From contig NC_088309.1 of the NCBI RefSeq assembly GCF_910592395.1, positions 19,904,599-19,968,598 of the forward strand: 64,000 nt of DNA, in the 5' to 3' direction. The stretch comes from Lineus longissimus (taxonomy: Eukaryota; Nemertea; Pilidiophora; Heteronemertea; Lineidae). The notes below the pieces were generated by a model that worked only from the letters and a program-made list of their open reading frames with translations, was not told where the DNA came from and did no database searches. Shown in pieces: positions 55,101 through 64,000 of this stretch (positions within the stretch are counted from its first letter, which is position 1; every line of letters begins with the position of its first letter). Both the position numbers and the translations under genes were made by a program.

Positions 55101-58100
55101 TGACTTCTTGAACTTCATGGAACCCATCAATCGGTATGTACTCCATTTTCAAATGCGGGGTTGCGCTGATTTCAACCAGTCATCTCTAAATTGTGCATGT
55201 ATTTATAGAGCGCATGGCAAGGATACAAGCTGCCCAATATGGAGGTTTATCGCTATATGTCAACACACTGGCTGGGACCAAATGCCACATCACTAATGCT
55301 TTACAGCTCTTGTTTTCAGCAGCTCTTATCATTGTTTGTGTCTGGTTACATTCCGAGCATGTGAATCTACTTCCAGCCTCTGTCAAGTACAAGTGACAAA
55401 GATCAAGAACAAACAAGATGAGGAAGATAATGACAAGAACATTTATGAAGGAAAGACAAACATCCTCTGGACTAAGAACTACCATGCCAGCCTGGATCCT
55501 GAGTACCTTTGGTTAAAGGAGACATTAGAAAAAGAAGACAAGGCATTGCTGTTGGCCTACTATAACCATGACGATAAGGAACGGGACATTATAGACGTGG
55601 TCAAGCTCCGATACAAGAAAATCGAGAAATGGATTACGATACACATCTTCACAACCAATGGATTTGAATACAAGATGGTAAGATTTGTCGTGGCAATGAT
55701 GCTCCTAGTCATTTAGTATAAGTAAGCTGCAGAATTTAGGGTAAGCTCTGACCTGATGAGCTCTGCTGACGATTCGGGGATAGCACAGCAGCTTTTCACT
55801 TGTAAATTCCTAATTGTATTTGCAGGTCATTATATCAAACTTTCACAAATATTTGCACTTTTCAGGAGGCTTGTAAAAAGAATGACAAGGACTACCTCCT
55901 GTTGAAGTCGAAGATGACAAGGTCTCCAATAGATCAGGGAGTCCTGAAAGGTAGTCATTGCTTGTATGTTGTGAAGTGTTGGTGTCCAGAACTTAATCAA
56001 ATATCTAGGGGGAAATGCATCATGAATCAAGCGACCCAATGGCCGCAAAGAACCTAGTCATTTGACGTCACAATGTCACGAGAACTGGCTAGTGGACTCT
56101 GCACGCATTTGACGCTGCATTCGTGAAAATAAAATGCTCAAAATAATTTCATGGCTTGTTGCGTTTTTAGTGACCCGGTTAAACCTCCATTCAAGAGGCG
56201 AATGGGATTATGCCTTAGTCAGTGGCCAGTCTTACTAGTCTTGCCAATCGTATTTCAAAAGATCGTATCGAAGTGGGATTTGAAAGAGCTATATATATTC
56301 AGGTACCTTCATCCTGTTATTGTAACATTTTCAGATATTCCAAGATTTGTTGACAAAGTCAAATACCTCATGGAGATGATGCAACCAGTGACCTTTGGTA
56401 TGTCTAAATAAGTCCTCTATTTTGCCACAAGAGGACTCAGGGAGACCAAATAAGTTCTCTATTAAGAATAATTTGCCACGAGAGGACTTGGAGACCTCAA
56501 CATGAACCAGTCTGAAGGCTCAGCAAGCCAAGTACTGCTGTCAAAGAACGTTCTAAAAATGACCTTGAATTTGAGTGGGCGGGGGCCGGGGGGGGGGGGG
56601 GCAGAGACATACATGAAAACAGCCTATTTGATATGTATTTTAGTCTTATAACATTGATCACATCAATTATTTGGATGAGTCTGCGTGGACAACGGCTACA
56701 GAACTCTGATAGATTTTGTGAAAAAAAATCTTTTTTGATGAATATGACTCGGCCGATAAAAAGCGTTTAGCCTAGCACTCAGTGAACATTTCTTGGTTAC
56801 CAGTAGTTGAGTTTAATCGAGAGGTTATAGTCAAAGATCGGATTATTTGAGTTTTATTTTCATATGCATCAATAGCTTAGAAAAACAAATCATCACTTCA
56901 GGAATACGAAAAGAGAGAGATGAGAATGAAAAGAGAATTGATCATCTGGGAAAAATCTTCCGGGATGCGGAGCAGCATGTGGCACCTTCACAGGGAGTAG
57001 TCCAGGCCGGGGACACTCTTGGGGCAGTGGATACAGCTTATGACCCTAGCTTAGCACCATCTGATGAGGAGATGAAGAAAAACTGGGAAGAGTTGTGCAA
57101 AGTTTTCAAGGAGAAAGAGAAGTTTGTATATGATGCTTTCGATGCCACAGGTTAGTTAACCCCTTATACATGTTATACTGAGAAAGGAAAACCAATATTG
57201 CAATGACAGTGGGACCTCCTTTTGTGGACATCTCTGTGAGCAGGAAATCCTATCTATATAAATTCAGCAATTGCACAAAATTCTTATATTATTTCATCTG
57301 AAGCTTCCAAAATGCGAGAATCAGATGAGGCATGATGAAGAACGAGAAATATTTAGCGAACTACTGAAATCTTTTCCCAGTGATTTTAGGCTTTGTGCAT
57401 GCAGTGCTATTTCGAATAGCAGATATTGTTTTTTCTAAAGTAGAATAACGACAAACTCCGATTTCCATTTTCAGGACTTGATCCTAATGTCAGAGATGGC
57501 TTTGACCAATGCGTCATTGAAGTGCAAACCAATTTTGAGATTGGACAGTAAGTATGTTTCAATCTGTTAAGAGTTCTGGCCTAAATGTTTGAGGCAATTG
57601 ATTCTGAGCACTGAGCAAATAATCATGAGGTCATAGGTTGAACAATCCAAAGCATCACCACTGTTCTGTCTCAGTCCTTGAGCTAGGCTCTTTATTGCTA
57701 CATCATTCATATTGGATGTAAAACTTAAGTTCCTTGTACCTTGTGTCGACGGTCCCCATTCAAGCCCAGAATTATTTTATTCTATTGAGATATTGTTCAT
57801 GCATCGTGTATCATTTTTCCTTACTTTCTGTTTTCTTGGTCTTTTAACAGATACGAATCAGTCATTGACCAAGCTGGATCGATTTTGGAATACTACAAGA
57901 ATACAACAAATGGCAAGATAAAACAACTAGTATCAAGACGTCACCTCATGAAGTTTATTCACTTCCTGCTTGTAACGTTGCCTAATAAGCCGAAGATGCA
58001 CAAGACCATTAATACGAAGGATGTGCCTGGACTTGCCCCAAAGGATGAGGGCTTTAGAAACCTTTGGGAGAAGCTCCGTGAAGCTTTCAACGGAAAAACT

Positions 58101-60332
58101 GATTTCCCCACAAATGCACTCAGTGGAAAAGGTAAATTTTGTAGTGAGAATCCTAAGTCTTTGCAAATAGTTTATCCCTGCCAGCCCATTCTTAAAGGGA
58201 CAACTTGAGCGTGGGATTTACCTGACCAGGAGGATAATACCCTTATGCTTGACACCATGCGCTTCTACTTATAGTATTTACCCCAATGTTGATCTCTAAT
58301 AATGATTTTCGGCAGTGTTACGAGGCAGTTTTGGACATGGCTTGTGAATTTCAGGCAGGCCTATGGTTTCCCATTTTCTAGTGCATTGTTTATTGCAGTT
58401 CAACGATTTTTCAATGATCCTGTTTGGTGATGTTGCAGTCCTGCTGGAAGCCATTTTGTATGAAAAAAACAACACATCTCGTGCCCAATTTGTCCCTTTA
58501 ATAATGGTCCAAAATTTTTCTGCAGTCTGGTTCCCTCGTATTTTTAGATCACTGTACAATTTACAGTTGTTGTATAACCATTAATTAGTATGACCTTTTC
58601 CCCCTTAAACCCACTACAGTAGAATATCTCTATTAAGGACACACTTGGGACTGACTAGTGCTGTCCTTAATAGAGAGAGGTGTCCTGAGGTGTCTTGATT
58701 AAAGAGGTCAAATTGAATTGAAACAACCAATTTGGGACCATAACTAGTGTCCTTAATAGAGAGGTTGTCCTTGATAGAGAGGTTTCCGCTAAGGGATGTT
58801 CTACTGTAATTAACTAATCTATATATCTTTATTTCATCATAATAGTCTCAAGACTAATGTCATAACATATGTATATCATAAATCTTAGTCCTTTGCTGCA
58901 TCTATCATACATTTCACTCCTTTACTTATGTGGTAGTTTCAGATGTTGCTGTGGACAGCGATGATAGTTACAATGAATATGCCTCTGAGGTACAGACATG
59001 CTTCTTTACAGAGGAGTAAGTAAAGGCATATGTTGCTTTATGAAAAGAATAGGCCTTTCCACATGACAAGAAGCTAAAATGAACTTTATGGTGTAATATT
59101 TGCTGTCGGTTTTTATCAAGGTTGGACGACCAGGGCGATTGTGGCCTTGTGTCTGATTCTGTTGAGCACTTTGGTGTAGTGATTTACTATGATCACTGTT
59201 TGATGTTTAACCAAAATATTACTGTAATGAGTATAATTTTAGACTAGAAAGTTCATTCTGCATTATGATAATGATGTTGTTGATAATTCTTTAAGGTTTG
59301 GCAAAGCCATTGATATCGCCCGAGCAATGTTGAAGGAGTTCTACAAGACGGTTAATCCAAGCATCAAAGAAAAGGTCATGGAGAAAAGCCTGCTCAAATT
59401 CATATTCATAACTATCTTTGGTGTAGAGGCATTGCCTGGCACAGCAGATTTCAGGCTACCCACTGAGGTGGATCAAAGAGTGGTGGATACGAACGATGTA
59501 CCAGGTCTTCAACCATATAGTGAGGACAAGAAAGCAGCGTGGACTGACTTCCTAGGGGTTTTTAGAGACAGGACAGATTTCCCTACAGATGCACTCAAGG
59601 AAACTGGTGAGAGATATGTAATAATGAGAAATGTCATTCATTTGAGTGGTCATTGGCAACACTGGACCAATAATGACCAGGGTTGGTTGATGTGTCGTGA
59701 GCATAATCTCGTCAGCTTGATGTCCTTTACTGAGACTTTAGGCCTGTCCTAGCCTGAATGACGGATCATTAATATGTTATAAATCTCAAGCAAGGAGCAC
59801 GCAAGCTGCCGAAGCAGAAAATTAGAGGGTCATACTACATGAGTCCTTCTCCGTGCTGTAGGTATTCAGAAAGATAAGTGCCCCCCCCCCCCACTATTCT
59901 TCCATGGCCACATGGCTAAATTCTGACATCTTTTTCCTTTAAGGACTCGATCCAAATAATAGGAGAGGCTTTGACGATTTGGTTGTTATGAATATACAGT
60001 TGGACTTTGCCAATGAGAAGTAAGTACATGTATACCATCCCCTAGTAGATTTACATCGGCTTAATAACTATATGATGTTATAATGATAACAATGATGAAA
60101 TATCAAGGAGTTAATGGTTATCTGTTACCAAAGACTGTTCTGGTGTAAATCAGTTAACTTCTTCACTAAATTTCAATGATTTCGTTTCAGATACAACGAT
60201 GTAATAGATACAGCCAGGGCCATGATGGAGATTTACCAGCATTCCACCGATGTGATTCTTCGGGTATCCGCATCAGAAAGAAGTCTGCTGAAATTCATCC
60301 ACATGTTGATATTCCAATGGTGCACCGCTTGA
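52155..60332 (+). CDS. Large unrecognised protein: Cys cluster, 12-residue repeat array, triplicated C-terminal module (13 exons)
   Basis: Exons 52155..52269, 52446..52888, 53053..55133, 55320..55677, 55866..55950, 56335..56397, 56902..57150, 57475..57547, 57851..58131, 58943..59015, 59296..59606, 59944..60019 and 60191..60332 join with consistent phases to 1449 aa. There is no signal peptide or membrane segment, so it is probably intracellular. Residues 108-138 hold a C-x3-C-x2-C-x4-C-x14-C-x2-C cluster that could bind zinc. Residues about 270-735 are roughly 38 copies of G-G-D-S-G-K-S-E-A-T-A-E. Residues about 740-1050 look folded (G-L-A-N-N-G-M-D-F-F, E-Y-L-W-L-K-E-T-L). From about 1050 to the end, three mostly helical repeats share V-P-G-L-x-P, T-D-F-P-T-x-A-L, G-L-D-P-N-x-R-x-G-F-D and L-L-K-F-I-H. 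The exon 4 acceptor is uncertain (55320 or 55377, same frame). I do not recognise the family and assign no function. Confidence 0.88.
53302..54701 (+). repeat. 36-bp coding tandem repeat (about 38 units)
   Basis: The unit GGTGGTGACAGTGGCAAGTC + GGAGGCAACTGCTGAA is repeated inside exon 3 of the large gene, nearly identical at the nucleotide level. Two main variants differ in the last codons (A-T-A-E-G versus A-T-V-D-G). One unit near 53910 has lost a Gly codon. As 36 is a multiple of three, all six frames stay open, which creates long false ORFs on the other strand. Confidence 0.97.
58313..58515 (+). repeat. Dispersed repeat family B, copy 2 of 2
   Basis: Homologous to 23590-23785 over about 200 bp (see that entry). 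It lies in intron 9 of the large gene, directly before the MITE at 58617. Confidence 0.85.
58617..58806 (-). mobile_element. Tc1/mariner-like MITE, copy 2
   Basis: It starts CAGTAGAATATCTCTATTAA and ends GGATGTTCTACTG, with TA on both sides (CTA-CAGT...ACTG-TAA), the target duplication typical of Tc1/mariner elements. It is in opposite orientation to 51575-51752 and lies in intron 9 of the large gene. Confidence 0.85.
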
Positions 60333-60574
60333 ACATTTTAATGAACATTTGAAAATTCACTGAGACTACATCATGGATCCTTTCTCCAAGGACGTCTCTG
60401 GGTTGATCCTAAGTTTCAAAATACCATCCATTTTACCTCTGTGATCAGGACGTATATCTGTTTAGGGCAACATTTGTACATTTGTCCTTATAAGCTGTGG
60501 TCCAAATCAAACAAATTGAAATCCGTGACAGCATTCAGGGGCAAAGTAAGAGTGCTCTTGTCAAGATGAATTCC

Positions 60575-60580
60575 AATAAA
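60575..60580 (+). terminator. Polyadenylation signal AATAAA of the large gene
   Basis: AATAAA lies about 240 bases after the stop codon at 60332; it is the first such signal downstream. Confidence 0.6.
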
Positions 60581-61079
60581 ACTTATTCCGCATCAACCGG
60601 ATACACTGACTTTAATCAAGAGAATATCCAAGTCCAAGAGCAATTGTTTTAGTAAAACACTTGTCTTCCAAGTGGCCAAGTTTGGTTCCAGGAACTCCAG
60701 AGATTTTCTTCTCAGCCTTTCCTTTGCAATTGGAGGTGTTTTACTCCAGAAAATATTTCACCTCCAAGGCGGGATGAGCAGTATTAATCGAATTTTCGAG
60801 ATTGTGCCAGCTCCATTTAACAAATGCTGTATTTTGTTAAGAAATATCTACGGTATGAGATATCTTTTAAGATATCTGTTTGAATTGATGATTGCACGCA
60901 AATGTAAAGAGCAATTAGTATTTTATTAAAGTCAAATAGATATTACATGTAGGTTAAAGTGTGCATTGCTTGCCAGTATAAAAAGTAACTTGTATTTTAT
61001 TCCTGTTCCGAAGAGCTAATAAGAACAATATGACATAGAGATTCTGTTCGGTGTCTTTCAATAACGTGCTGCTAATCTC

Positions 61080-63330
61080 TCTCATCATTTTAGCAAGACA
61101 GTGGGGCAACCTGGCCAATTTCAGTTGGGTTTTGACTGACTAATTTCTCACACCCCTTTGCTAAGAGAGGGTGGATCAGCCGGGACTTTTCAATCTCGTT
61201 GTGACTGTATCGTCTATTTCTCAGCTCTGACAGCACAGTGGCACTGTCGGCCTGAATTCAGGCTGGTTGTGACTGTCTCATTGTTGTATAGTAATTGTAA
61301 AACCTTTCTTATGAGTAGCACTGTAATGTGTAATTCTTGGAATTAAGTGTGCGGGATTATTGGAATTGGGTTTAGATAAGATACCGGTGGATAATCGTGG
61401 AAAATTCCCACGGTCTACTTTTAATCCTCCATTCTCCCCAGCGTGATCAATTACGTGATCAATTACGTCAGCATTGATGCGGCTCCTCATTGGATGGAGA
61501 CGCATCAACGTTGCCCCCTGATTGGTGCAGACAAAGCTGCGCGTGAATACAAAACAGCTGTCCGCACACTCTCGGCAGAGAGAGAGATAGAGAGAGAGCG
61601 AGAGAGAGTTATTCCAGTCTCCCGAGTATTTCTAGTCACGTGCACGAATCGTCATTCCGACGAACTATTTTATCAATTATGACTTTGGTGTGTATAATTT
61701 TGTGTTAGAATAAAGGATCCGGACGTTAGAAGGCAAATTCAGCTTCTTACTTTTGTAACCTGTGCAAATCCTGTCACCTCAACATTGATGCGAAAAGTGT
61801 GTGTGAGATGAGACTGCCACAACCAGAACGAATCGGGCTTTGCAGCTCCACTGAGTTGTCCAAATGGTAAGAGAGACGAAACAGTCACAACCAAACCGGT
61901 CGGTCCTGTCACCTCCACACTGTTTCCAAAAGATTATGAGATTAGACCGCCATAATTAGACCGAATCGATGCTGGCATCTCCATCGTGTAGTCAAAGTGT
62001 TGAGAGAGTTGAGACAGTCATCAACAGACCGAATAGGCCCCATTGCCAACAACGTGTTGTCAAAGGTGAGGGTGATGAGACATTCACAACAAGGCCGAAT
62101 AGGACATGTCACCAGCACGGTGCTCGCAAAGCGGTCAGAGATATGAGACAGTCACAACGAGACCCAAAATATCGCTGCAGCTCCATAGCCATGGCAAAAC
62201 GGTGAGAGCGAAAAGACAGTGACAACCAGGCTGAATAGGATATGTCACCAGCACCATGTCGCAAGGTGGTTATAGAGTTACAACAGTCGCAACGAGACCA
62301 GGATGGTCGCGGCAGTTCCATGGTCTTTGCAAAGCGGTGAGAGAGATGAGACAGTCACATCCAGGCTGAATAGAACATGTCACCAGTACTGAGTCGCAAA
62401 ACGGGCATGGAGATGAAACAAAGTCAAGCGAAGATGAAACAGACCCAACGAAACCGAAATGATCCAGGCTGCACCACCGTGTTGCTAAAACATCGAGAGT
62501 GATGAGCCAGTTTCAACGAGACCGAAGCGATCTTGGCAGCTCCACGATATTGGCAAAAGAGACAGTCACAACGAGAGACAGCCTTAACCAAAGAGATTCA
62601 AACAACACGGTGAAGCTGCCAGCCCCGTTTTGGTCTTCATCTGATTGTCTCTTTTAAGACGCTTTCGGGCAACATGTTGGCGGTGACGGACCTGATACAC
62701 TCCGATTGAGATCGGACTATCTTATCTCTTTCTGGTAAGACTGTCTGGTCAGTTTTGGCAGGACTGTGGTCCAGTCTGGCCTGTTTGGGCCTGGTTGTGA
62801 CCGTTCCATCTGTCTCGCAGTTTTAGCTACACTGTAAAGGCGCCAAGATCGTTTCGGTCTTGGTGTGACTATCTCATCGCTGACCGCTCAGCGACAAGGT
62901 GGTGGTGACAGGCGTTATTCGGTGTGGGTAGGGCTGTCTCATCGCTGAGCTGTCTTATCTCTCACACTATGTTGGCAAGACCCTGGAGGTGCACGGCCAG
63001 AATTGGACAGGTTTAGGTCTTCTCATCTCTCTCACCGTGTTGTCAACAAATGGTCGATCATTTCAGTCTGGTTGTGACTGTCTTATCTTTTTTACCATTT
63101 GACCACACAGTGGCGCTGCCAGCCCCGAATCGGTCTGGTTGTGACTGTCTCATCTCTCACACCATGTTGGCAAGACGGTGGAGGTGCAAGGTCCGAATTG
63201 GACTGGTTGAGGCTTTCTCCTGTCTCTCACCGTGTTGTCAACAGAGGGTGGATCAGCTTGGGTTGTTCCAGTCTGATTCTGTGTCATCTCTCTCATCGAT
63301 TGAACAACACAGCGGAGAGGACAGTCCAGA
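61080..63330. repeat. Degenerate tandem repeat in alternating orientation (about 65-75-bp unit)
   Basis: One orientation reads TGGTTGTGACTGTCTCATCT ... CACCGTGTTG ... CAAGACGGTGG at 61080-61290 and 62640-63330. The reverse orientation reads GAGACAGTCACAACCAGACC ... GCAAAGCGGTGAGAGAGATG at 61790-62580. The middle and right blocks thus form a large imperfect inverted repeat. Units differ by many substitutions. No coding potential is evident. Confidence 0.85.
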
Positions 63331-63473
63331 CTCAATGTGGGTGTCACGTACAGCGCCATGAAATACGACGTCGCATGGTAAATTGGATCAAAACCTAATG
63401 CGCCTTATTGTCGAGAGATTTGGTATTTCATACACACAATATGTTTAATACTAATACGTGAAATGGTTACATG

Positions 63474-64000
63474 TCATAGCGACACAATCTTTGCGGCAGG
63501 TAAAATGTTTTGGATGTGCGTCGAATTGAAACTCAAGCCTCTTTTGAAATAGGTCCGTATACCTCTATCTGTCCACGTATGAAACCAATGGTGAGTTGTA
63601 AACGAGACGTTTCGGACATCGTTATTGTAGTCCCTGGCGGTGAGGTCCGAACAAACCGTCATCTGCGCATCCTTGAGTCTTTTCCCGCCAAGACACATTT
63701 GTTTTAACGTTTTAGTCCAGAGATGGTCATACTGAGGAATGAAAAGCTCGGGCGGAGCAATACCGATCCGATGTGATACGTTCAAGCAAACATCTTGGGC
63801 GAATTTTTCATTGTACTCTACATGCATATTAGACAACATTGTTGGACCGGTCCTATACATGGTGTCTGAATGCTTTGAGTGTCTTTCTAAGTTGTCAATG
63901 ACGTATTTGAAATACGGGTGATTTGGCGCGCAGAGCATCAACGCATTGCATGCTAGGAATTTGAATTTATTCTCGAGCTGAGGGCGAAGAAGTTTTGCGT
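63474..64000 (-). CDS. Probable DXD-type glycosyltransferase (glycosyltransferase sugar-binding family), last exon, partial
   Basis: The minus-strand frame is open from the window edge to the stop at 63474 (about 175 residues; there is no genuine ATG at the edge, so the gene continues beyond). The segment F-L-A-C-N-A-L-M-L-C-A-P-N-H-P-Y-F-K followed by T-M-Y-R-T-G-P-T-M-L-S-N has the pattern N-A-x-M-x-x-x-P-x-H-P-x-F ... T-G-P-x-x-L of sugar transferases in the DXD-containing group (GT32-like). A C-terminal H-H-W-F-H-T-W motif fits the end of such domains. The DXD metal site would lie upstream, outside the window. Substrate is unknown, and family assignment is moderate-confidence inference. 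Confidence 0.65.
   Translation of the reverse strand, partial: AKLLRPQLENKFKFLACNALMLCAPNHPYFKYVIDNLERHSKHSDTMYRTGPTMLSNMHVEYNEKFAQDVCLNVSHRIGIAPPELFIPQYDHLWTKTLKQMCLGGKRLKDAQMTVCSDLTARDYNNDVRNVSFTTHHWFHTWTDRGIRTYFKRGLSFNSTHIQNILPAAKIVSL

Larger units (their letters stand above)
60333..63473. other. Intergenic interval dominated by imperfect repeats
   Basis: The left part (60333-61080) is the likely 3' UTR and flank of the large gene. From 61080 onward the sequence is mostly a degenerate tandem repeat in changing orientation (separate entry), interrupted at 61330-61790 by unique sequence with a (GA)n run at about 61580-61608. Confidence 0.6.

Overview
This window is animal nuclear DNA. It has GT-AG introns, transit-peptide and Golgi-type proteins, SINE-like and MITE-like repeats, minisatellites and many homopolymer tracts. 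The protein families (C2CD4, RERG/RASL-type and DIRAS/RASD-type Ras-like GTPases, a CHST-type sulfotransferase, mitochondrial EF-Tu) indicate a bilaterian. Frequent TACATGTA palindromes and TAGGCCTA motifs are the style I associate with marine invertebrates (lophotrochozoan or invertebrate deuterostome). The phylum cannot be fixed from the sequence alone.

Layout. 0-1 kb: the last two exons of a Ras-like GTPase gene that starts before the window. 4.9-8.3 kb, minus: a three-exon C2CD4-type protein that unexpectedly has two C2 domains. 9-10.6 kb: a 64-bp minisatellite. 10.6-19.5 kb: mostly noncoding, with a degenerate tandem repeat and one possible orphan exon. 19.6-20.3 kb: an intronless Ras-like gene with a TATA box and no CAAX box. 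20.3-41.2 kb: a gene-poor stretch with dispersed repeats, short minisatellites and homopolymer runs. 41.3-43.3 kb, minus: a carbohydrate sulfotransferase (catalytic exon plus a likely signal-anchor exon). 45.4-49.2 kb: an 11-exon mitochondrial EF-Tu gene. 49.9-50.1 kb: a near-perfect 162-bp palindrome. 52.2-60.3 kb: a 13-exon gene for a protein of about 1449 residues that I do not recognise. 61-63.4 kb: imperfect tandem repeats in alternating orientation. 63.5 kb to the window end, minus: the last exon of a probable sugar transferase.

The genes do not form an obvious pathway; this is ordinary mixed eukaryotic gene order. The best candidate for something undescribed is the 52-60 kb gene. It encodes an N-terminal cysteine cluster, about 38 copies of a 12-residue Gly/Asp/Ser/Lys/Glu repeat, and a C-terminal half built by triplication of a two-exon helical module. 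All 13 exons join with consistent splice phases. The C2CD4 homologue with an extra C2 domain and the palindrome downstream of EF-Tu are the next most interesting.
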